Below are positions 26,510-36,031 of a stretch of 64,000 bases of DNA, in pieces. The first letter of the stretch is position 1; each line of letters starts with the position of its first letter. The position numbers were made by a program, and so were the translations under genes. Source of the stretch: Paradevosia shaoguanensis (lineage in GTDB: Bacteria > Pseudomonadota > Alphaproteobacteria > Rhizobiales > Devosiaceae); the NCBI RefSeq assembly GCF_016801025.1, contig NZ_CP068983.1, positions 4,394,501-4,458,500 of the forward strand. The letters run 5' to 3'. Under the pieces are notes generated by a model that made no database searches, had not been told where the DNA came from, and saw nothing but the letters and a program-made list of their open reading frames with translations.

Positions 26510-27772
26510 ATGGGTACAGCTCGGACGGCCTTTTCCCGAGGATTGCTGGCACTGTGCCTTTCCCTGCCATGCGGAGTCGCGTTGGCGCAGGACGTCACGT
26601 TGACGATTGAAAGCTGGCGCACTGGCGACCTGGCGATCTGGAACGAGAAGCTGATCCCGATCTTCGAGGCTGAGACCCCCGGCATCAAGATAACGTTTTC
26701 TCCCATTGCATCAGCGGATTACGACACTTCCCTCAGCTCCAGATTCGCCGAGGGGACTGCAGGTGATCTCATAGCCTGTCGGCCTTTCGACCGGTCTCTG
26801 CAATTGTTCGATGCGGGATATCTGGCGCCGTTGTCGGACCTCGCCGGAATGGCGAATTTCTCCGCCTTGGCGCAGATGGCGTGGCAGACAGACGACGGGA
26901 AGACGCCGTTCTGCGTGCCAGTGGCCTCGGTGATCCATGGGTTCATCTATAACAGGGATGCCTTCGATGAGTTGGGACTGGAGCCGCCTGCAACTCAAGC
27001 CGACTTCTTTTCGGTGCTCGACCAATTCAAGGCCGACGGTAGCTACGTTCCGATGGCGATGGGTCTACATGACCGTTGGGAAGCGGCTACACTGGGCTAC
27101 GAGAATATCGGCCCCAGCTTCTGGAAAGGGGAGGAAGGTCGACAGGCGCTGATCAGCGGCAAGCAGAAGCTGACCGATCCGCAATGGGTATTGCCACTGG
27201 AGGTTCTGGCACGGTGGAAGCCCTACCTTGGCGATGGGGCTGGGGAACACACCCATACGGACAGCCAGAACGTCTTTACACTCGGCGAAGCTGCTATCTA
27301 CCCGGCCAGTTCGCAGGAGATCGCGGAGCTCGAGGCGCAGGTAGGCTTCCAGGTCGGGGCGTTTCCACCGCCGGTTGCGGAGGATGGAGACGACTGCTTT
27401 ATCTCCGACGAAGCCTATATCGGCATCGGCATGAACGCCAAGACGCCACATCGAGAGGCGGCGCGGAAATTCTTGGCTTGGCTCGCCACACCGGAATTCG
27501 CCAATCTCTATGCCAATGCCCTGCCCGGCTTCTTCCCGCTGTCGAAATCCGCGATCAGCATCGACGACCCGCTGGCCCAGGAATTCCTGTCATGGCGGAG
27601 CCGATGTGCGTCGACGCTCCCCTTCACCTCGGCGCCGCTCTCGCGTGGAACGCCGAGCCTGGTGCAGGAAACCTGGGCGGCAGCCTCCGACGTCATGAAT
27701 GGCACGGAGACGCCGGAGAAGGCCGCCGAAAGGTTACAGGCAGTTTTGACGGCCGCACGTCTCAGTCATTGA
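26510..27772 (+). CDS. carbohydrate ABC transporter binding protein (family 1), orphan
   Basis: 420 residues. Periplasmic sugar-binding protein of the MalE/UgpB class. Signal peptide at 1-26 ending ALA-QD. VTLTIESWRTGDLAIWNEKLIPIFEAETPGIKITF begins the first lobe; later FTLGEAAIYPASSQEIAEL and ISDEAYIGIGMNAKTPHREAARKFLAWLATPE are typical hinge and second-lobe segments. No permease or ATPase gene adjoins it, so it must work with a transporter encoded elsewhere. The shared motif with the nag operon suggests an amino-sugar ligand, by inference only. It overlaps the next, convergent gene by 11 bases. Confidence 0.88.
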   Translation: MGTARTAFSRGLLALCLSLPCGVALAQDVTLTIESWRTGDLAIWNEKLIPIFEAETPGIKITFSPIASADYDTSLSSRFAEGTAGDLIACRPFDRSLQLFDAGYLAPLSDLAGMANFSALAQMAWQTDDGKTPFCVPVASVIHGFIYNRDAFDELGLEPPATQADFFSVLDQFKADGSYVPMAMGLHDRWEAATLGYENIGPSFWKGEEGRQALISGKQKLTDPQWVLPLEVLARWKPYLGDGAGEHTHTDSQNVFTLGEAAIYPASSQEIAELEAQVGFQVGAFPPPVAEDGDDCFISDEAYIGIGMNAKTPHREAARKFLAWLATPEFANLYANALPGFFPLSKSAISIDDPLAQEFLSWRSRCASTLPFTSAPLSRGTPSLVQETWAAASDVMNGTETPEKAAERLQAVLTAARLSH

Positions 27773-28406
27773 CTTCGGAGTTATCGATGCGATCGGTGGT
27801 GGCGCCAGATTCCGGGTCTTCAGGGGTTTCTTCGGGACGTGGTATGCGGTTCTGGCGCTGAGCGGCGACCAGTACAGCAGTCTGCGAGGCAGCGAGATCG
27901 ATGCGGGCCAGAATGCCGGGATCAACCTGACGAAAGTCCTCAAAACTCTTGTCCTCGGCATAGACCGAGGTGGGAATGGTGAGCGCCGAGAAGAAGCCGA
28001 ATAGCGGTCGAAGCTGGTGCTCAACGACGAGCGAATGGCGCGGACCGCCGCCCGTGGCGGCGAGGACGACAGCCTTGCCGATCAGTGCCGTCGGATCAAC
28101 GAAATCGAAGAAATGCTTGAACAGGCCGGTATAGGAGCCCTTGTAGACTGGCGAGGAAACGACAAGCACGTCAGCGTTCTCGACGGCCTCGACAATCGCC
28201 AGCGCCTCCGGCGACAGTTCTTCGCGCGAAAGCGCGGCACCCAGGCCGGGGCTGGCATCGACGATGTCGTACTGTCTTATGCGAGCCTCTACCCGTTCTC
28301 CGATCCGTTTCGAAATCACCTCGGTCAAAGCGCGCGAGCGCGACGGGCGGTGGGCATTGCCACTGAAGGCGACGAGATCAATCGGGGTGTTGGGCTGGAT
28401 AGTCAT
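27762..28406 (-). CDS. NAD(P)H-dependent FMN reductase (MsuE/SsuE-like)
   Basis: 214 residues. Flavodoxin-like reductase supplying reduced FMN to a two-component monooxygenase. Flavin-phosphate loop VAFSGNAHRPSRSRALTE near the start, VVSSPVYKGSYTGLFKHFFDFVD around residues 82-104, and VLAATGGGPRHSLVVEHQLRPLFGFF as in MsuE. The C-terminal 25 residues are acidic and low-complexity. No partner monooxygenase lies in the window. The 3' ends of this gene and the binding-protein gene overlap by 11 bases. Confidence 0.85.
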   Translation of the reverse strand: MTIQPNTPIDLVAFSGNAHRPSRSRALTEVISKRIGERVEARIRQYDIVDASPGLGAALSREELSPEALAIVEAVENADVLVVSSPVYKGSYTGLFKHFFDFVDPTALIGKAVVLAATGGGPRHSLVVEHQLRPLFGFFSALTIPTSVYAEDKSFEDFRQVDPGILARIDLAASQTAVLVAAQRQNRIPRPEETPEDPESGATTDRIDNSEVND

Positions 28407-28460
28407 GCCCTTTAGATAAATCGTCCGGGCCCGATTGGGAATAGAAAAGGTGAAGCTTGT

Positions 28461-29507
28461 TTAATTCCGCGGCCGACGCGCGGTGCTTCGACGGATGCGC
28501 AGCTCGTTGGGCAGAATGACGACCTTTTCACGCACGGTTTCGCCCGAAAGGTGCTTGAGCAGCATCTTGCCGGCGCGGAAGCCCATTTCGTAGCTCGATA
28601 CGTGTACCGTGGTCAGCGGCACCGGGAGCGCTTCGGCAATGGGGCTGTCTCCGTAGCCGGCAATGGCGATTCGATCGGTCAGGCCGAGACGCGAGGCTTC
28701 GAGCGACGCGCCCACCGCCAGGATTTCGGACGAGAAGAAGATCGCGTCGCACTGCGGAAAACGCTTCATGACGGTGCGCAGGGCCTGCGCGCCATCGGTC
28801 AGGACCGGCTCGTGACCATCCATCGGCGCCAAGAATCCGATTTCAGTGCCAGCCGCAGCAAGGCCCTCCCGGAAACCCGCCAGGCGTTCGTTGCCCGCGG
28901 TGTTGGTGCGGCCCACATAAGCCACGTTCCGGAATCCGGAGGCTCCGAGATGTTCGCCCATCAGACGACCACCTTCGACATTGGAGAAACCCACCAGCAT
29001 ATCCATGGGATCATCAACGTGATCCCACATTTCCATGACCGCCATGCCACGCGACCGGATCATAGAGCGCGTGGTTTCAGCCTGGACGATGCCGGTGAAG
29101 ACCAGCGCTGCCGGACGAAGTGGCAGGACTGAGCCCACGAAATCAGCTTCGAGGCGGGCCGAATAGTTCGTATGGGCCATCATGAGGTGAAAGCCGCTGT
29201 TCTCCAGCGCATCGGCGCAACCGCGGGTAGCGCGGGCGACATGCTGGTTCTCGATGTTGGAGACGAACATGGCGATAAGCGAAGACCGCCCGGAGCGCAG
29301 GCTGCTGGCGAAGGTGTTGACTATGTAACCCGTCTTCTCGACGGCCTGCAGGACGCGCTCACGCGTTTCGGGCTTGACTAGGTCAGGATTGCTCAAGGTG
29401 CGCGACACGGTAATGGGCGAGACGCCCGCCTCGCGTGCAACGTCCTCAACACGCACATTGCGCGTCCGCGCGTCCTTTCCCTCAAAGGCCATCGGCATTC
29501 CTGACAT
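28461..29507 (-). CDS. LacI-family transcription regulator
   Basis: 348 residues. N-terminal helix-turn-helix VRVEDVAREAGVSPITVSRTLSNP (about 18-41), hinge helix region SLRSGRSS, then a sugar-binding-protein-like core. Most similar in pattern to the GntR/gluconate repressor branch (TRSMIRSRGMAVMEMWD). Three possible Met starts lie within six codons. It is transcribed away from manC; direct repeats lie in the shared upstream region. The target is not evident. Confidence 0.86.
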   Translation of the reverse strand: MSGMPMAFEGKDARTRNVRVEDVAREAGVSPITVSRTLSNPDLVKPETRERVLQAVEKTGYIVNTFASSLRSGRSSLIAMFVSNIENQHVARATRGCADALENSGFHLMMAHTNYSARLEADFVGSVLPLRPAALVFTGIVQAETTRSMIRSRGMAVMEMWDHVDDPMDMLVGFSNVEGGRLMGEHLGASGFRNVAYVGRTNTAGNERLAGFREGLAAAGTEIGFLAPMDGHEPVLTDGAQALRTVMKRFPQCDAIFFSSEILAVGASLEASRLGLTDRIAIAGYGDSPIAEALPVPLTTVHVSSYEMGFRAGKMLLKHLSGETVREKVVILPNELRIRRSTARRPRN

Positions 29508-29565
29508 CCGCCCGGGCGGGCGCGCAAACCGTATTTTCAGTGCTCTCTACGAGCCATACGGCGGA

Positions 29566-29583
29566 CCGGTACCTATCGGTATC
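29566..29583. promoter_or_regulatory. direct-repeat motif upstream of lacI-type gene and manC
   Basis: CCGGTACC and TCGGTATC repeat with a 10-base period, one helical turn, within the divergent upstream region. The sequence resembles half-sites of LacI-family operators. No other support. Confidence 0.25.
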
Positions 29584-29728
29584 GTTATTAATCCCAATTG
29601 TCGGGCCGCAGCACATATGCAGCACGCCTCCGAGGCCCTCCGAACTAGCTCTGAAGATTGATATCGGCGCGCATGGAAAGCCCCGAAACTGGCCTGATAG
29701 GACAAGTCCCTATGGAGGCGTTTCGGAA

Positions 29729-31156
29729 ATGGCTGCACTCATCCTGCCGGTAGTGCTCGCGGGGGGACAGGGTACCCGGCTCTGGCCAATGTCCCGATCG
29801 ACCCGCCCCAAGCAGTTTCTACCGCTCACCGGACCGACGAGCCTGTTCCAGCAGACGCTCCAACGCGTGCTGGATCCCTCGCGTTACCTGCCGCCGATCG
29901 TCTTGACCAATACCGAATACCGTTTCCTCGTGGCCGAGCAGGCGCAAGAGGCTGGCGTCGTGCTGACCACCATCCTTCTTGAGCCTGTGGCGCGCAATAC
30001 AGCAGCAGCGATCGCTGCCGCCGCGGCCTATGGCGCACGGACGTTCGGGCCCGGCGTCGTGCTGCATGTTTTGCCCTCCGATCATTCGGTGACGGTCGAT
30101 GACGGCTACTGGATTGCGACCGACGAAGCTGCCGCCGCCGCGAACAGCGGACGCCTCGTAACGTTCGGCATCAAGCCGACGACGCCGGAGACCGGCTACG
30201 GCTATATTGAAGCCGGCAAGGCGCTTTCGAACACGACGATGGAAGTTGCCCGTTTCGTCGAAAAGCCGGAACGAGCGCGGGCCGAGGAAATGCTCGCATC
30301 AGGGCGATTCTACTGGAATTCGGGCATGTTCATGCTTGGCGCCGGGACGTTCCTCGATGAATGCCGTCGGCTGGCGCCCGAGACGATCGCGGCTGCGCAA
30401 AGCGCGGTCGAACTCGCGAAGGCCGATCTTGATTTCGTGCGGCTCGAGGCCGAGGCCTTCGGCCGGGCACCGGACATCTCGGTGGATTATGCGATCTTTG
30501 AAAAGACCGACCGGGCTGCGGTGTTGCCGGTCTCGTTCGGTTGGTCGGATCTCGGGAGCTGGGACGCTGTCTGGAAGGTCAGCAACAAGGATGCGGCGCA
30601 GAATGTCGCCAATGGACCGGTGACGTTCAGCAATACGAGCCGATCGCTGATCGTATCCGAGCGCGCGCACGTGGCGATTGAAGGTCTTGAGGACGTCGCC
30701 GTGATCGCGAGCGAGGATGCGATCTATATCGGCAAGTTGTCGGAGGCGCAGAAGGTGGGGCCGATGGTCAAAACGCTTCGCAAGAGCGCTGCTACGCGGT
30801 CACTTACCGAGACGCATCGCACTGCCTATCGGCCCTGGGGCGGCTATTCTTCGGTGCTCAACGGCGACCGGTTCCAGGTGAAGAAGCTGTTCGTTAAGCC
30901 GGGACGGAAACTCTCGCTTCAGAAGCATCATCATCGTTCAGAGCACTGGGTAGTTGTGCGTGGTACCGCCGAGGTCACTATCGATGGGACGCAGCAGATG
31001 CTGACGGAGAACCAGTCTGTCTATTTGCCCCTTGGCTGTACGCATCGGCTGGCCAATCCGGGCAAGATCGAGCTCGAGTTGATCGAGGTGCAGACGGGAT
31101 CGTATCTCGGCGAGGATGACATAGTGCGGATAGAGGACGATTTCGGGCGGCAATAG
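29729..31156 (+). CDS. manC: mannose-1-phosphate guanylyltransferase / mannose-6-phosphate isomerase
   Basis: 475 residues, the length of bifunctional type II enzymes (ManC/AlgA/CpsB). Makes GDP-mannose for polysaccharide synthesis. Nucleotidyltransferase motif VLAGGQGTRLWPMSR near the start, then GYGYIEAG and VARFVEKPE. The C-terminal cupin isomerase domain begins near residue 365 (YRPWGGYSSVLNGDRFQVKKL) with metal ligands in LQKHHHRSEHWVVVRG. The ATG at 29729 yields the conserved N-terminus; the frame opens far upstream without family similarity. It is convergent with ugd, six bases apart. Confidence 0.93.
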   Translation: MAALILPVVLAGGQGTRLWPMSRSTRPKQFLPLTGPTSLFQQTLQRVLDPSRYLPPIVLTNTEYRFLVAEQAQEAGVVLTTILLEPVARNTAAAIAAAAAYGARTFGPGVVLHVLPSDHSVTVDDGYWIATDEAAAAANSGRLVTFGIKPTTPETGYGYIEAGKALSNTTMEVARFVEKPERARAEEMLASGRFYWNSGMFMLGAGTFLDECRRLAPETIAAAQSAVELAKADLDFVRLEAEAFGRAPDISVDYAIFEKTDRAAVLPVSFGWSDLGSWDAVWKVSNKDAAQNVANGPVTFSNTSRSLIVSERAHVAIEGLEDVAVIASEDAIYIGKLSEAQKVGPMVKTLRKSAATRSLTETHRTAYRPWGGYSSVLNGDRFQVKKLFVKPGRKLSLQKHHHRSEHWVVVRGTAEVTIDGTQQMLTENQSVYLPLGCTHRLANPGKIELELIEVQTGSYLGEDDIVRIEDDFGRQ

Positions 31157-31162
31157 TTCCGC

Positions 31163-32506
31163 CTATTCGGCCGCGTCTGCCAGTCGCTCCGCATCGCCGG
31201 GAGCCAGAGTCCCAACGCTTTCGTAGTGGAAGCCTTCTGCTTCCACTTCTTTGCGACGATAGATGTTGCGGAGATCGACGAGAACGGGCGTCGCCATCAG
31301 CACCTTGAGCCGTGGCAGATCCAGCGACCGGAACGCGTTCCATTCGGTTACAATGACGACGCCCGAGGCGCCCGTCGCTGCGTCGTAGGCGTCTTCGCAG
31401 AAGGTGACGCCGGGAAGCAGTTCGCGGGCAGCGTCCATGCCCTTGGGATCGAATGTGCGGATGCGCGCGCCGGCATCTTCCAGCGCCTGGATGATTGCCA
31501 GAGACGGCGCCTCGCGAAGGTCGTCGGTGTTGGGCTTGAAGGTGAGGCCGAGTACGGCGATGGTCTTGCCACGCACGTCTCCGCCCATCGCCGCAATGAC
31601 CTTGCGGCTCATCGACCGCTTGCGGTGGTCGTTCACGGCGACGGTGGTCTCAACCAGCCTCAGCGGCACACCATGGTCCTGCCCGGTCTTAACCAGCGCA
31701 ACCGTATCCTTCGGGAAGCAGGAGCCACCATAACCTGGACCGGCATTGAGGAATTTTGGACCGATGCGCTTGTCGAGGCCCATGCCGCGCGCAACGTCCT
31801 GCACATTGGCCCCTGCCCGCTCGCACAGGTCGGCCATCTCGTTGATGAAGGCGATCTTCATGGCGAGGAACGCGTTGGCAGCATATTTGGTGAGTTCGGC
31901 ACTGCGTCGGCTGGTGAACATGATCGGCGCTTCGTTGAGATAAAGCGGGCGATAGACCTGAGCCATCAACGTGCGGGCGCGCTGGTCGCCGGTGCCGACC
32001 ACGATGCGGTCCGGACGACGGAAATCTTCGATTGCCGAGCCCTCGCGCAGGAATTCGGGATTGGACACCACGGCGAAATCAGCTTCCGGGTTGGCGCTCC
32101 GCATGATGCGTTCGACTTCATCTCCAGTGCCGACTGGAATGGTCGACTTGGTCACAACCACAGTGAAGCCATCGAGAGCCTCGGCGACGTCGCGAGCGGC
32201 GGCGTAAACGAACGAGAGATCGGCATGACCATCCCCGCGCCGGGACGGCGTGCCGACGGCGATGAAGACGATTTCGGCCTGCGAGACGGCAGCGGTCAGA
32301 TCCGTCGTGAAAACCAGCCGACCGGCGGCAGTGTTGGCGGCGACGATGCTGCTCAAACCCGGCTCATAGATTGGAATCTCGCCCTGGCGCAGTGTCTCGA
32401 CCTTGGCGATGTCCGTGTCGACGCAGACGACGTCGTGACCGAAATCGGCAAAACACGCGCCGCTCACCAGACCTACATATCCGGACCCAATCATCGCGAT
32501 GCGCAT
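31163..32506 (-). CDS. ugd: UDP-glucose 6-dehydrogenase
   Basis: 447 residues. Oxidises UDP-glucose to UDP-glucuronate for exopolysaccharide or glycolipid synthesis. NAD motif MRIAMIGSGYVGLVSG, VGTPSRRGDGHADL, TKSTIPVGTG, and the catalytic cysteine Cys263 in GPGYGGSCFPKDT. Full length. With manC beside it the pair supplies nucleotide sugars; no glycosyltransferase is in the window. Confidence 0.95.
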   Translation of the reverse strand: MRIAMIGSGYVGLVSGACFADFGHDVVCVDTDIAKVETLRQGEIPIYEPGLSSIVAANTAAGRLVFTTDLTAAVSQAEIVFIAVGTPSRRGDGHADLSFVYAAARDVAEALDGFTVVVTKSTIPVGTGDEVERIMRSANPEADFAVVSNPEFLREGSAIEDFRRPDRIVVGTGDQRARTLMAQVYRPLYLNEAPIMFTSRRSAELTKYAANAFLAMKIAFINEMADLCERAGANVQDVARGMGLDKRIGPKFLNAGPGYGGSCFPKDTVALVKTGQDHGVPLRLVETTVAVNDHRKRSMSRKVIAAMGGDVRGKTIAVLGLTFKPNTDDLREAPSLAIIQALEDAGARIRTFDPKGMDAARELLPGVTFCEDAYDAATGASGVVIVTEWNAFRSLDLPRLKVLMATPVLVDLRNIYRRKEVEAEGFHYESVGTLAPGDAERLADAAE

Positions 32507-32685
32507 TCTGGCACCCCTCTACCGCAGGAGCCGGCACGATAGGGCCGAATCGATGTCGAAGCGACGACGTTGTGATGCGGCTCTCCTTGGACGCTGCACG
32601 CCTGCGGCATTGCGTCCGCGCATGCCTGATCCGCATGGCACGCACTGGACAGGTGGCGAGAGCCGACTATATCTAAGCACACATA

Positions 32686-32703
32686 TATGTAGCTCCCTAC
32701 ATA
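32686..32703 (+). promoter_or_regulatory. probable MarR operator
   Basis: Perfect inverted repeat TATGTAG-ctcc-CTACATA, 16 bases before the marR start, in an AT-rich tract that also contains ACATATATGT. The size and symmetry fit a MarR dimer site overlapping the promoter, giving autorepression of the efflux operon. Confidence 0.65.
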
Positions 32704-32718
32704 ATGGATTCCTAACAA

Positions 32719-33204
32719 ATGACCGACCTTACGCTGCGGCAGGGTCTCATCACGACCCTGGCTGGGACCGCGCGAGCTCTGCAGACTCACTTCGATGCCC
32801 AATTGCGGGAAATGGGACTCACGGCCGCACGCGGTCGCGTGCTGCTGTTCCTTGCCAAGCGCGGCCCTAAGGGCGCGACGCAAACGGATGTGACCGACTA
32901 TCTGCGCGTAGAGAACCCCACTGCCGTGCGGATACTCGACGGGCTGGAAGCGCTTGGGCATATTCGTCGGTGTCCGTCGGAAACGGATCGGCGCGCAAAG
33001 ATCATCGAACTCACCGATACCGGCCGACCGATCGCCGAAGCGGTGGTGCGGGAATCGAGGCGCCTTTACAGCGGCCTGCTCGACGACATTTCAGACGACG
33101 ATCTCGAAACCACACAACGCGTGCTTGACGTTATCAGCGCCAAGATCGTCACCGCCGGTCCGGTGCGGCGCTGGGCACATTTCGAGCGCGAGGCGGCGCA
33201 ATGA
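32719..33204 (+). CDS. MarR-family transcription regulator
   Basis: 161 residues. Winged helix protein: LTAARGRVLLFLAKRGPKGATQTDVTDYLRVENPTAVRILDGLEALGHIRRCPSETDRRAKIIELTDTG covers the recognition helix and the basic wing with its DRR motif. It probably represses this operon until a toxic or aromatic ligand binds. The stop overlaps the efflux pump start by four bases. A strong inverted repeat lies directly upstream. Confidence 0.9.
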   Translation: MTDLTLRQGLITTLAGTARALQTHFDAQLREMGLTAARGRVLLFLAKRGPKGATQTDVTDYLRVENPTAVRILDGLEALGHIRRCPSETDRRAKIIELTDTGRPIAEAVVRESRRLYSGLLDDISDDDLETTQRVLDVISAKIVTAGPVRRWAHFEREAAQ

Positions 33205-34892
33205 GCGAGCGCAGTGCAGGAATCATCGACCGCGAGGACGAGGGCGTTGAGGCCCAGCCCACTCCCGTCGCGGAAGTCGAGCCGGCGGAGTCTCCTGCCA
33301 GGCCGTCCCCGCCGCCCTTTGTGCCGTTTCCGGCGTGGAAGGCGGCGATCTATGCGCTGTCCTCGGTGCTTCTGGGACTGACGCAGGGGCTTGGCCTCAA
33401 TCTCATTACGGCCAACCTGACGAACCTGCAGGCTTATTTCGGCGCAACCCAGCAGGAAGTGAGCTGGCTGCCGGCCGCTTATTTCGCGACCAACATGACC
33501 GGCACCCTGCTGATGTTCAAAATCCGCAACCAGTTCGGGATGCGGCGTTTCGCCGAGATCGGCATCATCGTCTATGTGGGGCTGGTCATAGCCCATATGT
33601 TCAGCAACGACCTGCGCTCGGCGCTGGTGGTGCGTGCCATGATGGGCGTCGCCGCGGCACCGTTGAGCACGCTTGCCTTTTTCTACATGCTCGAATGGCT
33701 TCCGCCCGCCAAGAAGATGAGCATCGGAATCTGTTTCGGCATGGTCGGCAGCAGTCTGGCGCTGCCGCTGGCGCGCGTCATGTCCCCTTCGCTGATGCAG
33801 ATAGGGGAGTGGCATGGGCTCTACCTGATGGAAGTAGGCCTCGCGCTCGTCGCGCTCGCTGTGATCTTTCTCGTGCCCATTACGCATCCGCCGCGTCAGA
33901 AGTCATTCGACAAGGACGACCTCATCAGCTTTCCGCTGCTGGCCATGGGCTTTGGCTCGATCGCGATCGTGCTGTCGATGGGCCGCTCCTACTGGTGGTT
34001 CGAGGCGCCCTGGCTCGGTGTGCTCGCGGCCATCGGCATCGCTTCTCTGGTCTTGCTGGCGCTGGTGGAACTTCACCGCAAGCAGCCGATGATCGATCTG
34101 CGCTGGCTGCTGACGCCCGACATGCTGACCTTTACCGGCGCGCTGATTGCGGTGCGTATCCTGCTTTCGGAGCAATCGGTGGGTGCGGTGGGACTCTTCA
34201 CGGTACTTGGGTTGGGCAACGACCAGTTGGTACCGCTCTTCGCGATCATCAGCGTGGTGACGTTCATTGCCACGTATTGGCTGACGACAGTCATCAAACC
34301 GCAGCGGACGCCCTACTTGCACCTATTGGCGCTTACCATGGTGGCCGTAGCGGCCTGGATGGACGGGCATAGTTCGGTTACGAGCCGCCCAGAGCAGTTC
34401 TTTGTGAGCCAGGCGTTGATGGGCTTTGCCGCTGCTATTTTCCTACCGCCGGCCATGCTGCACGGCTTCAGCCGAGCGATGGCCAAGGGACCGCAATACA
34501 TCCTGTCGTTCCTGACAGTGTTCCTTACCACCCAGACGCTGGGTGGTCTCCTGGGGTCGGCTGCGATGACAACATTCGTCGCGGTGCGCGAGCAATTCCA
34601 TTCGAACGTGATCGCGCAGGGCGTAACTCTTCTCGACCCGTTGGTGGCTCAGCGTGTGCAGGCGTATGGCGGCGCCTATTCCAAGGTCCTGACCGATCCT
34701 GCGCTGCGCGACGCCAAGGGGTTGGCGCTACTCGGCCAGTCTGCGACACAGCAAGCCAACGTATTGGCCTACAACGATCTTTTCATGACCATCTTCGCAG
34801 CGACGATCGCCACGATCGCAGTTCTTCTCATCCATATGCTGCACGGCGCGCTCAAAAATCGCGCACCGCAAGCCCAGGCCAGCGCGGCCTGA
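33201..34892 (+). CDS. MFS efflux pump, DHA2/EmrB family
   Basis: 563 residues with about 14 membrane helices, the DHA2 pattern. A charged and Pro-rich cytoplasmic N-terminus of about 45 residues precedes the first helix. NLTNLQAYFGATQQEVSWLPAAYFATNMTG is the characteristic early segment of EmrB-type pumps. It exports drugs or other hydrophobic compounds with the adaptor encoded next. Translation is coupled to marR. The gene order marR-emrB-emrA differs from the E. coli order. Confidence 0.9.
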   Translation: MSERSAGIIDREDEGVEAQPTPVAEVEPAESPARPSPPPFVPFPAWKAAIYALSSVLLGLTQGLGLNLITANLTNLQAYFGATQQEVSWLPAAYFATNMTGTLLMFKIRNQFGMRRFAEIGIIVYVGLVIAHMFSNDLRSALVVRAMMGVAAAPLSTLAFFYMLEWLPPAKKMSIGICFGMVGSSLALPLARVMSPSLMQIGEWHGLYLMEVGLALVALAVIFLVPITHPPRQKSFDKDDLISFPLLAMGFGSIAIVLSMGRSYWWFEAPWLGVLAAIGIASLVLLALVELHRKQPMIDLRWLLTPDMLTFTGALIAVRILLSEQSVGAVGLFTVLGLGNDQLVPLFAIISVVTFIATYWLTTVIKPQRTPYLHLLALTMVAVAAWMDGHSSVTSRPEQFFVSQALMGFAAAIFLPPAMLHGFSRAMAKGPQYILSFLTVFLTTQTLGGLLGSAAMTTFVAVREQFHSNVIAQGVTLLDPLVAQRVQAYGGAYSKVLTDPALRDAKGLALLGQSATQQANVLAYNDLFMTIFAATIATIAVLLIHMLHGALKNRAPQAQASAA

Positions 34893-34914
34893 TCTACTCC
34901 AGAAAGTCACTTCA

Positions 34915-35967
34915 ATGCGTTTCAAGGAACTCGTTTTTTCAAAGGCTACCATTCCGGCATTGCTCGCCGGCGTCGCAGGCGTGCTGGTGGTACTCTATGC
35001 GTGGCAGTTGCCGCCCTTCACGTCCTCGGTGCAGTCTACCAACAACGCCTATGTCAAAGGTCAGGTGACCATCCTCGCCCCGCAACTGGCGGGCTACGTG
35101 GTTCAGGTCCCGGTCACCGACTATCTGGAGGTCAGGAAAGGCGACCTTCTGGTGCAGCTGGACGATCGCATCTACCAGCAGCAGCTTGCACAGGCCAAGG
35201 CAACTCTTGCCCAGCAGGAAAGCGCGCTCGCCAATTATGACGCTAACTACGCTGCCAAGCAGTCGAGCGTCGAGCTGGCGCAGGCGCAGCTCACTTCCGC
35301 CGATGCCGCGTTGGAAAAGGCGCAGCGCGATGCGGGCCGCAATTCTTCGCTCCTCAAGTCGGGCATCGCCGCGCAGTCGAGTGCCGACCAGGCCAACGCC
35401 GCACTGGCTCAAGCTGAGGCTGGCGTGACGCAAGGAAAGGCCTCAGTGGCGATCGCAGAGCAAAACCTGGCGCTGGTTGAAGCCGGCAAGCCGGGCCTTG
35501 AGGCCGCTGTGCAAGGTGCGGAAGCGGCCGTGCATCTGGCGGAGATCAACCTGAGCAACACGCGGATCGTCGCGCCGGTGGATGGACGGCTCGGTGAAGT
35601 CACAGCGCGGATTGGCCAGTTCGTATCAGTCGGCACGCAGCTCACGTCCGTTACGCCGGAGAAGACCTGGGTCATCGCCAATTTCAAGGAGACGCAGCTC
35701 GCCAACCTCGAAATCGGCCAGGAGGCGAGCTTCACCGTGGATGCACTGGATGCCGGCAAGCTGGTCGGGCATATTTCGGAAATCTCGCCGGCGGCCGGCT
35801 CGGAATTTTCAGTGCTCAAGCCTGACAATGCTACCGGCAACTTCACCAAGGTTGCTCAGCGTATTCCGGTGCGCATCGAGATCGATCCCGGCCAGCCGCT
35901 GGCTCAGCGCCTGCTGCCCGGAATGTCCGTCGAGGTCTCGGTGGATACCGCGGCTACGCGGTCATAA
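34915..35967 (+). CDS. membrane fusion protein, EmrA/HlyD family
   Basis: 350 residues. Periplasmic adaptor linking the inner-membrane pump to an outer-membrane channel. One N-terminal membrane helix (IPALLAGVAGVLVVLYAW), a biotinyl-lipoyl-like half site (TNNAYVKGQVTILAPQLAGYVVQVPVTDYLEVRKGDLLVQLD), then a long coiled-coil hairpin rich in Ala and Gln (about 85-210) and the second half site (NTRIVAPVDGRLGEV). No outer-membrane factor gene is adjacent. Confidence 0.9.
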   Translation: MRFKELVFSKATIPALLAGVAGVLVVLYAWQLPPFTSSVQSTNNAYVKGQVTILAPQLAGYVVQVPVTDYLEVRKGDLLVQLDDRIYQQQLAQAKATLAQQESALANYDANYAAKQSSVELAQAQLTSADAALEKAQRDAGRNSSLLKSGIAAQSSADQANAALAQAEAGVTQGKASVAIAEQNLALVEAGKPGLEAAVQGAEAAVHLAEINLSNTRIVAPVDGRLGEVTARIGQFVSVGTQLTSVTPEKTWVIANFKETQLANLEIGQEASFTVDALDAGKLVGHISEISPAAGSEFSVLKPDNATGNFTKVAQRIPVRIEIDPGQPLAQRLLPGMSVEVSVDTAATRS

Positions 35968-36031
35968 CCGTCCAACACTTTTGCGGTTGCAACTCGTGTA
36001 TGTTCATGCTTTGTTCACTTTTGGTGAAAGC

